Counted from the first letter of the stretch, positions 28,713 to 36,858 are shown. The stretch: 64,000 nt of DNA from Staphylococcus delphini (GCF_900636325.1 NZ_LR134263.1:1736001-1800000), one strand, 5' to 3'. The notes: a model not told the origin generated them from the sequence alone. Numbers and translations are program-made.

Positions 28713-29027
28713 TCAATCTAATTTATCATACAATGTTACGATTTCTTTCGCTAACTCGATGAAATTCATTGCAGTCATTAAATGATCTTGACTGTGCACG
28801 ACAAGGAGTGAGACATCTGTTTTTTCACCGCTCGCTTCTTTCGTTAACATTTCCGTTTGATAACGATGCGCTTCTACAATCGTTTTCTCTGCTTCTCTCA
28901 GCTTTTCAAACGCTAGTTCTTTCTTTCCTTCTTTAACGACGTGTATCGCTTCCATCGCATAGGATTTTGCATTACCACTATGAATGATAAGCTGCATGAC
29001 AGTTTCCAGATTTTTCTCTTCCATCAT
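28713..29027 (-). CDS. PTS lactose/cellobiose-type enzyme IIA
   Basis: Cytoplasmic phosphocarrier, about 104 aa and all alpha-helical. The phosphorylated His is in VVHSQDHLMTAM, with the conserved metal-site Asp next to it. It takes phosphate from HPr and passes it to IIB. It is the last gene of the operon. The frame opens with a GTG at 29033; the ATGs at 29027 and 29024 follow a GGGTGA overlapping the end of the IIB gene. Family assignment is firm; the sugar is not determined. Confidence 0.92.
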   Translation of the reverse strand: MMEEKNLETVMQLIIHSGNAKSYAMEAIHVVKEGKKELAFEKLREAEKTIVEAHRYQTEMLTKEASGEKTDVSLLVVHSQDHLMTAMNFIELAKEIVTLYDKLD

Positions 29028-29029
29028 GA

Positions 29030-29341
29030 TCACCCGATGATATCTAATGCTTTTTCTAATACGGATTGACCATTCATCATGCCATAATCAGCCATATCAA
29101 TCACACGAAGCGGAATATTTTTAGGATCTAATTTTTCTTTTAGTTTTCTTTCTTCGTATCTCACTTGAGGCCCTAATAGTACAATATCAATGTCATTTTG
29201 TTCCACTTCTTTATCAACTTCAGGCACAGAAACGGCATAGATTTGATAGTCACCTTCCATGTCTTGCGCTGCCTTTTCCATACGTTGCACGAGCATACTC
29301 GTACTCATCCCTGCTGCACATGCTAAAAGAATTGTTTTCAT
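29030..29341 (-). CDS. PTS lactose/cellobiose-type enzyme IIB
   Basis: 103 aa cytoplasmic domain protein with the phosphorylated Cys in the N-terminal P-loop LLACAAGMSTSMLVQ (Cys8). It receives phosphate from IIA and hands it to the sugar carried by IIC. It sits 25 bases after the DUF gene and is adjacent to IIA. Sequence type is cellobiose/chitobiose/lichenan. Confidence 0.93.
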   Translation of the reverse strand: MKTILLACAAGMSTSMLVQRMEKAAQDMEGDYQIYAVSVPEVDKEVEQNDIDIVLLGPQVRYEERKLKEKLDPKNIPLRVIDMADYGMMNGQSVLEKALDIIG

Positions 29342-29366
29342 GATGTTTCCTCCTTGATATCAATGG

Positions 29367-30266
29367 TTATCTTAAAATCGAACGTGTCATCTTTGAAACG
29401 GTATGACGTAAACCTCTGATGGCAACACCAAGCTCATAAATATTTTCTACTGGCGCTAACCCACCGTAACCCGCATCACCAATATGTTGAATATCTACGC
29501 CTGCAATTTTGTTTTGAAGACCAAAAAATCGGATTGTTTCTTTTGTAGCGCTTTCCTGACTTGTCCCAATCGCACTCATGACAAGTACACCATGAGCATG
29601 ACACAGTTGAACCGCTTCACTCACCATATCTAATGTGATACCTGGAACGCTACCAATGGATGGTACAAGAATGACATCCGCACCCGCGTCAATTAAACGT
29701 TGAACCAATTCTAAGTTGACAACCGGTTCGTCTACACCTGCACTGTGCATTTTTCCAGCAAAGACAAGACCGTCAAACAAACTTTTGGCACGTTTGACAC
29801 TTTCGACAATGGCATCATTGGACACACCCGTACCAGGATTTCCTGTAAGACACACAAAATCCATACCGAGCGCATTCAACTTTTCAAACGTTTCTTTTCT
29901 TGCAGTACGCCCTACTTCTAATTCAAATCGTTCTTCCATCATGTCAGCAGTTTGATCGACTGGCTCTAAATTCACACCAATCGGACGACCACATAATCGT
30001 TTTAAAGATTGAATCGGATTGTTTTCAATATCGAGTAGTCCTGCAATTTTGACATCTAATACGTCGACACCATTGAGTAAAATTAAATCTGCCCCAAAAG
30101 ATGCCGCCATTTCTGCATTTGTTACTTCATGAATCCACGGGTTTCTCGTTGCCACATTTTCTGATAATACAACACGTCCTTCTGATGCCTTAATACTCTG
30201 CTTAAGTTCTTCAGGGGTCATTTGTGCGACTTCAGAAGTGTCTGCACTAATTAATCGTTTTACCAT
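29367..30266 (-). CDS. Uncharacterised PTS-associated TIM-barrel-like protein
   Basis: About 299 aa, with the start at 30266 set by GAGGTGG 6 bases upstream. Barrel-like strands and loops can be seen (ADLILLNGVDVLDV, FVCLTGNPGTGV, GADVILVPSIGSVPG, GVLVMSAIGTSQES, AGVDIQHIGDAGYGG). I believe this is the family labelled DUF7916, often found with lactose-family PTS genes, but I cannot confirm the number. The reaction is unknown; a phosphosugar-metabolising role is inferred only from the operon. No glycosidase is present in the operon, so this is the only candidate enzyme for the incoming phosphosugar. Confidence 0.65.
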   Translation of the reverse strand: MVKRLISADTSEVAQMTPEELKQSIKASEGRVVLSENVATRNPWIHEVTNAEMAASFGADLILLNGVDVLDVKIAGLLDIENNPIQSLKRLCGRPIGVNLEPVDQTADMMEERFELEVGRTARKETFEKLNALGMDFVCLTGNPGTGVSNDAIVESVKRAKSLFDGLVFAGKMHSAGVDEPVVNLELVQRLIDAGADVILVPSIGSVPGITLDMVSEAVQLCHAHGVLVMSAIGTSQESATKETIRFFGLQNKIAGVDIQHIGDAGYGGLAPVENIYELGVAIRGLRHTVSKMTRSILR

Positions 30267-30322
30267 TTTCATCCACCTCAACATCTTTCAAAATTTATCT
30301 TACTTTATTGAAATCATTGGTT

Positions 30323-31591
30323 TTATTTATCTCGTTCTTCTTTCAAATATGACTTTTCAATTGCTGCGTAAAAACCGATATAAATCAAGATATCAATCAC
30401 AATTAAAATGGCTTGTAGTATGGATGCACTTATACTTCCAGTCGTTAAGAAACCTGAAATAATCGGTGGCATCGTCCAAGTCGCAGTCGCTCTCGTATAA
30501 GGTACTAAACCAGCAAGTGTCGCAAAATAGGCAATAAATAGGTTGATCACTGGTGTTAATACAAATGGAATTAATAAAAACACATTTAACACGATAGGTA
30601 AGCCAAACATTGCAGGTTCATTAATATTAAATAAACCAGGTACTAATGTGATTGGTGCAAGTGCTTTTGTACGTTTACTTGCTTTTCTTCTACGTGCAAT
30701 AATTGTAATTGCGATCACAAGACCTAAAGTAGCACCACCACCACCCATGTAAACATAGTTATCCATAAATGGTTGTGTGAAAATATATTGCATAGGTTCA
30801 TTTGCTTTGTATGCTTCCATATTCGCTTGTAAGTTACCTAACCAAACAGGCGCCATAATTGAGTTCACTGCACTACCACCGTTAATACCTACAAACCAGA
30901 ATAAACTGTTGAGCGCAACGATAATCGCTGTACCAAACACTGAGCCACCAAGAAAACCAATTGGACCCCCTAAAGCTGTAGTAATTAAATCATGCGCATT
31001 CGGTAGTTTGAATGCATCTAATACCGCGTAAATACTGAGCCATAACGTAAAAATGACAATACCAGGAATAATAGCCACGAAAGAACGTGATACTGCTGGC
31101 GGTACACTATCCGGCAATTTGATTTTAATATCACGGTCAATAAAGAATTTATAAATGTGCACGCTCACCAATGCGATAATGATAGCCGTGAACATCCCTT
31201 TAGCTCCTAAATAACCTAACGTAATACCTGATGCCGTATCTGTCTTGATAAATGGTGTCACTGTTAAAAATGAGCAAAGTGCAATGATCCCAATTGCTAC
31301 CCCATCTTGTTGATATTGTTTGGCATAACTCCAGGCCACCGAAAAACTCGCGATTAATCCGACTAAACTAAACGTACTGTCTACACCTTTCCACAAATAC
31401 TGACTGATACCAATCTTGTCTAAGTATTCAGGCCAACCTGGTATCGGCAAGCTCGCAATTAGCATAAAAATGGATCCCACAATAGCTAGAATCATCGTTA
31501 GAGAAAGACCATCACGAATAGCAACTAACACTTTATTTGTAGAAAACTTCACAGCAAGAGGCATTATTTTTTCATCAATCAATTTATTCAT
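30323..31591 (-). CDS. PTS cellobiose-type enzyme IIC permease
   Basis: Membrane sugar channel of 422 aa with about ten helices. Family hallmarks are FWFVGINGGSAVNSIMAP (substrate region) and PGLFNINEPAMFGLPIVLN near residue 335. It is the first gene of the IIC-DUF-IIB-IIA operon and starts at an ATG with AAAGGAG upstream. A CcpA-type cre site lies 89 bases before it, so glucose repression is likely. The divergent AraC regulator is the likely specific activator. Confidence 0.94.
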   Translation of the reverse strand: MNKLIDEKIMPLAVKFSTNKVLVAIRDGLSLTMILAIVGSIFMLIASLPIPGWPEYLDKIGISQYLWKGVDSTFSLVGLIASFSVAWSYAKQYQQDGVAIGIIALCSFLTVTPFIKTDTASGITLGYLGAKGMFTAIIIALVSVHIYKFFIDRDIKIKLPDSVPPAVSRSFVAIIPGIVIFTLWLSIYAVLDAFKLPNAHDLITTALGGPIGFLGGSVFGTAIIVALNSLFWFVGINGGSAVNSIMAPVWLGNLQANMEAYKANEPMQYIFTQPFMDNYVYMGGGGATLGLVIAITIIARRRKASKRTKALAPITLVPGLFNINEPAMFGLPIVLNVFLLIPFVLTPVINLFIAYFATLAGLVPYTRATATWTMPPIISGFLTTGSISASILQAILIVIDILIYIGFYAAIEKSYLKEERDK

Positions 31592-31679
31592 AAGCTTCTC
31601 CTTTTCAATAAATTCAAATTTAATGATTTAAGATCGATCTCTAATGAATGAGGCTGCCTCAACTTGAGTACTTTTTATA

Positions 31680-31693
31680 CGAAAGCGCTTTCT
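31680..31693. promoter_or_regulatory. Catabolite-responsive element (cre)
   Basis: CGAAAGCGCTTTCT contains the 12-bp perfect palindrome GAAAGCGCTTTC (31681-31692), a close match to the CcpA cre consensus. It lies between the divergent IIC and AraC genes. The palindrome AGATCGATCT (31631-31640) is nearby and unexplained. Confidence 0.8.
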
Positions 31694-31720
31694 ATACTTT
31701 TATTTTAGAAGTTCGAATCG

Positions 31721-31739
31721 CATATGCATATGTTATAAT
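31721..31739 (+). promoter_or_regulatory. AraC-gene promoter -10 with adjacent palindrome
   Basis: TATAAT at 31734-31739 lies 40 bases before the regulator's ATG. No good -35 is seen, which suits activated transcription. The 12-bp palindrome CATATGCATATG (31721-31732) abuts the -10 and is a candidate operator. Confidence 0.5.
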
Positions 31740-31778
31740 GTTTGAAAAATATGTCGAAAAATGTAATGAGGTGAGAAA

Positions 31779-32615
31779 ATGAGAGAGGTTTGGAAACATT
31801 TTGATATATCCTTTGATAATATCGTCATCTCCGAATGTGGCATTCAACAGTTTTTACCTGAGCAAACGTATAGTTATACGGTTACTGAAACTTTTGTATT
31901 ACATTTTGTGGAAACTGGGAAAGGCTTGCTGAGGATTAATCATAAAACATTTTCTTCTAAAGATTTTAATGGCTTCATTTTAAAAAGAGGACAAAAGGTA
32001 ACGTATAAAGGCGACAAAAATGTACCTTGGAAAACCTTTTGGGTGGGCTTAAAAGGGACACACTTACAAAATTTTTTAAAAACCAATCAACTGAATCATC
32101 AAGACATACTCAAATTTCATGAAGACAGTAAAGCCGTCAATATCATTAAAGAAATTTGTTATACGACAAAGCAAAATACTTCGCAGTCTGATTATTGGTA
32201 CAAATGTAAAACATACGAACTGCTTTTTTGTTTAGAAAATGAATTTAAACAAACGGACATGATTATTTTGAACAACCATCAAGATATTATTCATCATATT
32301 TATGAATACATATGTAATAACTATATGAAGCCACTTAAGATTCAAGAGATTTCACTTCATTTTGGTATTAGTAACAGTCAATTATTCACTAAATTTAAAA
32401 ATAACTACGGCAAAACCCCAAAACAGTTCATTTTAGAAGCAAGAATCGATAAAGCAACACAACTATTGAGAGAAACAGATCACCCTATTAATGTCATTAG
32501 TCAGCTCGTCGGTTTTAATGATTATTTTGTGTTTGAAAAGGCATTTAAAAAACTGGTACATCGCTCTCCTAAAGATTACAGAACTGAGAAAAGAGCGCAC
32601 AAAATGATTCATTAG
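31779..32615 (+). CDS. AraC-family transcriptional regulator of the PTS operon
   Basis: 278 aa. The N-terminal sugar-binding cupin-like domain (about 20-150) is followed by a C-terminal pair of helix-turn-helix motifs (about 175-270; LKIQEISLHFGISNSQLF and PINVISQLVGFNDYFVFEKA, ending RSPKDYR). It is divergent from the IIC gene across 187 bases holding a cre site and palindromes, so it most likely activates the PTS operon in response to its sugar. Target and inducer are inferred from position. Confidence 0.9.
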   Translation: MREVWKHFDISFDNIVISECGIQQFLPEQTYSYTVTETFVLHFVETGKGLLRINHKTFSSKDFNGFILKRGQKVTYKGDKNVPWKTFWVGLKGTHLQNFLKTNQLNHQDILKFHEDSKAVNIIKEICYTTKQNTSQSDYWYKCKTYELLFCLENEFKQTDMIILNNHQDIIHHIYEYICNNYMKPLKIQEISLHFGISNSQLFTKFKNNYGKTPKQFILEARIDKATQLLRETDHPINVISQLVGFNDYFVFEKAFKKLVHRSPKDYRTEKRAHKMIH

Positions 32616-32690
32616 ACTTTGTGTGCTTGGATTTTTGTATCACGCTTAATCGTTCATTGTTGAATGACTATCTGGCGTTTATTGGTTGTG

Positions 32691-32890
32691 ATGCTTGTAT
32701 TTATGTCAAGCACATGCTATGATTAAAGAAAGAAAAAACTCCTAACCGTCTTTGTCAGGGAAGATTAGGAGCTAAAAACATAGCAACATATAAGTGAGTC
32801 CAAACTCGACATATGTTTTACTATTACAGCCTATTATTAGGTACCCTCGTTATTTTGCGGATAACGGGGGTTATTTTTTTGTCTTTTTAT
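32691..32890 (+). ncRNA. Fst/par-type antitoxin RNA, copy 2 (complete locus)
   Basis: Promoter TTGTAT (32695-32700), 17 bases, TATGAT (32718-32723). A ~150-nt RNA would run from about 32730 to 32880. It has a 5' hairpin (CTCCTAA with TTAGGAG), the segment CATATGT...CTATTACA (32810-32828), and a terminator stem (32844-32853 with 32861-32870) followed by a long T run. The 3' part overlaps the end of the convergent toxin gene. The CATATGT/CTATTACA pair recurs at the toxin start (32964-32988), the arrangement of direct repeats known from pAD1 par. Confidence 0.75.
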
Positions 32891-32966
32891 GACGATACTT
32901 TATCAAAAAATAGACAATGATACTTAAACAGATAGATATATCTATGTGTATAATTATCGTCACCAT
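32871..32966 (-). CDS. Fst-family type I toxin, 31 aa
   Basis: A 31-codon frame encodes one hydrophobic helix with a strongly basic tail: it begins MVTIIIHIDISICL and ends YRHKKTKK. This matches the shape of Fst and S. aureus PepA1 (SprA1) toxins: a short N-terminus with His-Ile, a membrane helix containing a Cys, and a charged C-terminus. The ribosome site is GGGGTGA, 5 bases before the ATG. The TAA lies at the edge of the terminator stem shared with the convergent antitoxin RNA. It would insert in the membrane when made without antitoxin. Toxicity is inferred from family and layout. Confidence 0.75.
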   Translation of the reverse strand: MVTIIIHIDISICLSIIVYFLIKYRHKKTKK

Positions 32967-33213
32967 ATGTATCACCCCTGCTATTACAAATTTAACAAGC
33001 TGTAGGTGAAAACATATGACTCATAGGCTCCTATGTTTTTATAGATGTATTATACGCGCATTGCATTTATTACGAAAGTATATTGAGGGCTACATTGTAA
33101 TTTTATATATACAATCTCCATTAAACGCTATGCTCCTTATCATTTCTAAATATAACTTGATGTATGTAACTAAATAACAAACAGATTTTTAGATCTAGAA
33201 AAATATAAACATT
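32957..33213. repeat. Toxin 5' region repeat, copy A (partner at 37562-37814)
   Basis: From the toxin start region rightwards about 250 bases match 37562-37814 in the same orientation with scattered differences. Shared blocks include CATATG, TAACA.GCTG.AGGTGAAA, GTATATTGAG and TTGATGTATGTA, and a near-identical end ATTTTTAGATCTAGAAAAAT followed by ATAAA. The match stops at the junction with the IS110 remnant. Confidence 0.8.
33042..33054 (-). promoter_or_regulatory. Toxin mRNA promoter (-10) and start
   Basis: TATAAT on the minus strand at 33054-33049 predicts a start near 33042, about 75 bases before the toxin ATG. No convincing -35 is present at 16-18 bases. The 5' leader holds CATAGG/CCTATG (33020-33038 region), a likely hairpin over the leader as in par loci. 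Confidence 0.5.
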
Positions 33214-33606
33214 ATTTCAATTCCTGGCATCGGAGAACTCACAGCTGCATTGCTTATTGGGGAACTTGGTAATATTAGAGAATTTAAAACAAATAAACAA
33301 TTGAATGCATTTGTAGGTATTGATATTAAACGGTATCAATCAGGAACTTCAAAAAGTAGGGATACGATCAACAAAAGAGAAAATAAAAAAGCAAGACGTT
33401 TATTGTACTTAATCATTATGAACATTATTAGGGGAAGAAATCATTATCAAAGCCATATTGTGGATTATTATTACAAATTAAGAGAGCAGCCTCATGGGAA
33501 ACCCCACAAGACTGCCGTAATAGCGAGTATCAATCGCTTATTAAAGACCATTCACTACTTGATAGTCAATGATAAATTATATGATTATCAGAAAGCACCA
33601 CACTAA
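33199..33606 (+). pseudogene. IS110-family transposase remnant (C-terminal half)
   Basis: The frame is open from 33199 with no sensible start. IS110 homology begins at about 33208 and reads SIPGIGELTAALLIGELG, then LNAFVGIDIKRYQSG and NKKARRLLYLIIMNI. These are the helix-hairpin-helix Transposase_20 (IS116/IS110/IS902) domain. The N-terminal DEDD catalytic domain, about 250 residues, is missing. The left junction coincides with the end of the toxin-upstream repeat. Non-functional remnant. Confidence 0.88.
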
Positions 33607-33881
33607 CGAAACCATATAATCATATACATCATAACACCTTATTTAAAAAAATAAAAATTGGACGGTCTAGTTTAGTAATGTCATTTTTAATTAACACGCC
33701 CTTAACAAATCGTAGGAAAGGAGGTAGGCATAAAAATTTTTGATGCGATTGATGAAGTATTTTTGTTAAACTTGCCCTCTCCCCACTAATTCTGCTTTTG
33801 ATTGCCATCATGGCTTCGTTTTCTTACTGTTTTCCTAGGTGCTAGCCCTTCAACTCAATTCAGCTTGATTTAAATGAACAC

Positions 33882-34223
33882 TTGATCGATGCCGAATTGG
33901 AATTTCCGGACCAGCTGATCCCTCAGGAGTCTCAGCCTTCTGGACAATCTTATATCATTGATGAGATAGGCTATACCCCTATCTCAAAAGAACAGGCAGA
34001 CCTCTTCTATCAATTGATGTCACTCAGATATGAAATGAATTCCACAATCATAACGACGAATATCCCATTTTCTAGTTGGGGAGACGCATTTAGTCACAAG
34101 ATAGCGTCAGCAGCCATTATTGATAGACTTATTCACCATTCAAAAGCATTTAAAATTACAGGCGATTCATACCGACTTAAAGACTATAATAGTGAAAAAA
34201 GTTTAAACATACGTCATTCTTAA
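33882..34223 (+). pseudogene. IstB-like (IS21) ATPase remnant fused to a dispersed repeat
   Basis: From about 33946 the frame reads SYIIDEIGYTPISKEQADLF, ITTNIPFSSWGDAF, AIIDRLIHHSKAFKI and GDSYRLKDY, the C-terminal half of IS21 helper ATPase IstB (Walker B onwards). The Walker A half is absent. The first ~20 codons are not IstB but the dispersed repeat motif CAGCTGATCCCTC.GGAGTCTC found again near proS. The join looks like a rearrangement scar. 33607-33881 shows no gene I can support. Confidence 0.85.
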
Positions 34224-34247
34224 ACCGCTATTGACATTCTATTGCAG

Positions 34248-34380
34248 ATTCATCCGTTCTACATCGCCATAGCATGACATTTGATTGTCTGTACTATTGT
34301 TTGCGTATGACTTTATTCAAATTCTATTTCACAACGGTCACCCTTGTCATTCACAAACAATTCCTACTACCGAACTGTAG
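34248..34380. repeat. Direct repeat left of the MFS cassette
   Basis: About 130 bases matching 36714-36850 in the same orientation. Shared blocks are CCGTTCTACATCGCCATAG, ACCCTTGTCATTC and CAATTCCTA, ending CTGTA. The two copies bracket the MFS-DUF2087 gene pair. Confidence 0.75.
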
Positions 34381-34454
34381 CGACATTTCACTGGCAAATC
34401 GATACACAAGTCGAGCTAAATAAAGCATTAATAATGATGAGTCAACCTTATCAT

Positions 34455-35651
34455 TCAGTCAAAAATATTTGATTTTCGATTTTTAAAAATGATAATAATG
34501 CAAAAAAATAAAAGAAACGCACTAATTAAAATAAAAATATTCCAAGCATAAAAAACATCATATATTTGTGTGGTAAAACCATTTAGCGGCAATAGCATCA
34601 TAGTCGCAAACGCTTCAACAGTGTAAAAAGTGGATATAAATGATGATCTTAAATGATCACTGTTGATTAATTTTTGATGCATAAACACTGTTAAACGCAC
34701 GCTTGTAATTGTAAATATCATAATATGAATTATAAAAAATATTAAACTCAAATTGATATAGGTCACTAAAAATAAAATCAACATATCAATCAAAATATAA
34801 ATAACAATTTCTTTGATTCCATCTCCTAATCTAGGTAGTTTTGGAATAATCAAGTTAGTTAAAATACCAATTAAAGATATAGCAATCCACATATAGCCTA
34901 ATTGATCACTAAAAACAATTTGCCATTGATTTGACGGGCCAATATCCAGAATGCTCGGTATCACTAAAATCAATAATATGAAAATCAATAACTTGTTGGA
35001 ATAAAATATTTCTAACAGTGCTTTAAAATTGTTTAACCATTGAAACTCGATTTTTTTAACACTATTGTTAATTTTACGCTCAACAGACCTATTTTTTTCA
35101 GGTAAGTATTTATAAGTTATATACGACAAAGCTATAAAGAAACAAACACTAAGAATGATTGGTAAAAAGGTATTAATTTTAAACAAATATTGTGCACTAA
35201 TAAATCCAATTACTAACGATGAGCAGGCACTAAAAAAAGAGGCCTTTGAAAACACGTTGTCTAATTTCACATTATTTTTATCAACCAGTTGATTCATATA
35301 CCAACTACTAAGACTACCTGATAACATTGCCTCTGCGATACCGGTAAACAAACTAGATGAAATTAGTAATACAAAATTATTAGTAGTCATCAACAATAAT
35401 CCTAACGCCCTGATTAAACAACTGTAGACCACAATTTTTTTCTGTCCAATCGTGTCTGCCAAAATACCTGCTGGCAATTCACATATAGCAGATGTGCCCC
35501 AAAATACTGATAAATAAATCCCTACTTCCGTATAAGAATAACCCATTTGAATTAAAAATATATATAGTATTGGTGAAAATAATGCAATGCCAGAAATAGT
35601 GAGTCCATTAAATAAAATAAATAATTTTGTCAACATTTTTTGATCAGTCAT
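34455..35651 (-). CDS. MFS transporter
   Basis: 398 aa with about twelve membrane helices and the MFS loop 2-3 motif GILADTIGQKKIVVYS after helix 2. The best family fit is a drug/small-molecule efflux MFS; the substrate cannot be read. It is AT-rich with an isoleucine- and phenylalanine-heavy composition, unlike its neighbours, suggesting transfer. Its ATG directly follows the stop of the DUF2087 gene (TAA then ATG), so the two are translationally coupled. Direct repeats flank the pair. Confidence 0.85.
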   Translation of the reverse strand: MTDQKMLTKLFILFNGLTISGIALFSPILYIFLIQMGYSYTEVGIYLSVFWGTSAICELPAGILADTIGQKKIVVYSCLIRALGLLLMTTNNFVLLISSSLFTGIAEAMLSGSLSSWYMNQLVDKNNVKLDNVFSKASFFSACSSLVIGFISAQYLFKINTFLPIILSVCFFIALSYITYKYLPEKNRSVERKINNSVKKIEFQWLNNFKALLEIFYSNKLLIFILLILVIPSILDIGPSNQWQIVFSDQLGYMWIAISLIGILTNLIIPKLPRLGDGIKEIVIYILIDMLILFLVTYINLSLIFFIIHIMIFTITSVRLTVFMHQKLINSDHLRSSFISTFYTVEAFATMMLLPLNGFTTQIYDVFYAWNIFILISAFLLFFCIIIIFKNRKSNIFD

Positions 35652-35912
35652 TTAGTTTTGTTCCTCTACAACTTTATAACACTTACCTTCAATATCTCTC
35701 TTCAATAATGAATAATCCACTAAATAACGTCGCAGTATGGCATAGTCCTTATAATATTTTCTCAAAACGGCATTGACTTCCATTTCAGTATATTCTTTTG
35801 TTTTATCAAAATCAGTCAACAGAAATTTAAAAAGCGCAATCTTATCACTCTCTTTACGAGGTATAGTCTGGACTTTATTATTTTTAAAAAATCTCTTTTT
35901 AATATCATTCAT
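35652..35912 (-). CDS. DUF2087-domain protein
   Basis: 86 aa. The segment KIALFKFLLTDFDKTKEYTEMEVNAVL followed (in pieces) by RRYLVDYSLLKRD and GKCYKV is the DUF2087 fold, a winged-helix-like domain often found at the end of small regulators. GGAGG lies 7 bases before the ATG at 35912. Immediately upstream of, and coupled to, the MFS gene, it probably regulates or accompanies it; that role is inference. Confidence 0.8.
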   Translation of the reverse strand: MNDIKKRFFKNNKVQTIPRKESDKIALFKFLLTDFDKTKEYTEMEVNAVLRKYYKDYAILRRYLVDYSLLKRDIEGKCYKVVEEQN

Positions 35913-36137
35913 GTTTATTCCTCCAGTATGCGATCATTCATATCAACCAGACAATGTGTGCGTTCGTTCATATACTTTCATCAGTGAAAATCATTGTATT
36001 ATAGGAAAGAAAGACTCCCAAAGTTAAAAATGAAGTGTGGACATAGAACAGATCTTTCGTATCTTGCCATTGAACAATTTATATATTTTTGAGTGAAATA
36101 AGAACAACTAATGATAATATATTGTGTATGCTGCTGC

Positions 36138-36170
36138 TAAGGGGTGATGTTCAATTTCCTAGCCCCCTTA
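36138..36170. other. Hairpin in the gap upstream of the DUF2087-MFS pair
   Basis: TAAGGGG (36138-36144) and CCCCTTA (36164-36170) form a 7-bp GC-rich stem with a 19-base loop. It lies in the possible leader of the pair, about 225 bases before the DUF2087 start, without a clear T run. The remaining sequence 35913-36255 shows no gene. Confidence 0.4.
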
Positions 36171-36255
36171 AAGTACAATATGAAAATATCGATTAAAATA
36201 AATAGCAAGTATGATTTTTGTAATTTAATCCGTTTTCCTTATTGTTTCAGAGCAC

Positions 36256-36504
36256 TTCGATACAAATTGCAAAAATAGACAAGATGCCTGAGGGAAAAAT
36301 CAAAGACTAAAATAGGATCTCTAACTTCTATATTCGCTACTTTTTAACACAGTATCTGTCTATTCCCTCTATGTACACCTTTGAAAAGTTTTGTCAGCTT
36401 CGCGTGGACTGTACGACGAATTTTTGTTGTATACACATATATATATATGTGTGTGTACTACTCCCAATAACTACCAACGCTTCCTCTACAATTTACCAAG
36501 CTCT
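36256..36504. repeat. Long dispersed repeat, copy 1
   Basis: Matches 37196-37436 in the same orientation. It begins ACAAATTGCAAAAATAGAC with GATGCCTGAGGGA, continues to TGTACGACGAATTTTTGTTG, and ends near CCAACGCTTCC. The middle holds a fully pairing 30-base hairpin (36429-36458, arms GTATACACATATATA and its partner). No coding potential seen. Confidence 0.75.
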
Positions 36505-36713
36505 AACATAATCATATTTTGATCGTCCATTCCTAATACTTCGTTCCATTCACAATTGTCTTATAGTCATATTAATAGTTCGCTATTTTTTCAGAATTAT
36601 CATATTTTTCAAACTCTATTTGTACTTATCATAATATAACTCATGAGAATGTTCAAACCGCATCATTTACTATATAGAACTCGGGTACTATGGGACGTCA
36701 TCTTGTCAGGCAA

Positions 36714-36850
36714 ATTCAACCGTTCTACATCGCCATAGTATGATGTTTCTATTCGTCAGTGCGAGTGTATGCGTCCGACTTCCTTCAGATTCCACTTCGC
36801 AATGGACACCCTTGTCATTCGCAATCAATTCCTATTTCCGGATCTGTAAC
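36714..36850. repeat. Direct repeat right of the MFS cassette
   Basis: Partner of 34248-34380 (see there). Begins ATTCAACCGTTCTAC and continues to CTATTTCCGGATCTGTA. It directly precedes the broken antitoxin copy 3. Confidence 0.75.
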
Positions 36851-36858
36851 TGAGATTC

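Noticed and set aside
33629..33811. 60-codon minus-strand frame between the IS110 and IstB remnants
   Set aside because: No recognisable family, no good ribosome site, and located in scarred DNA between two remnants.
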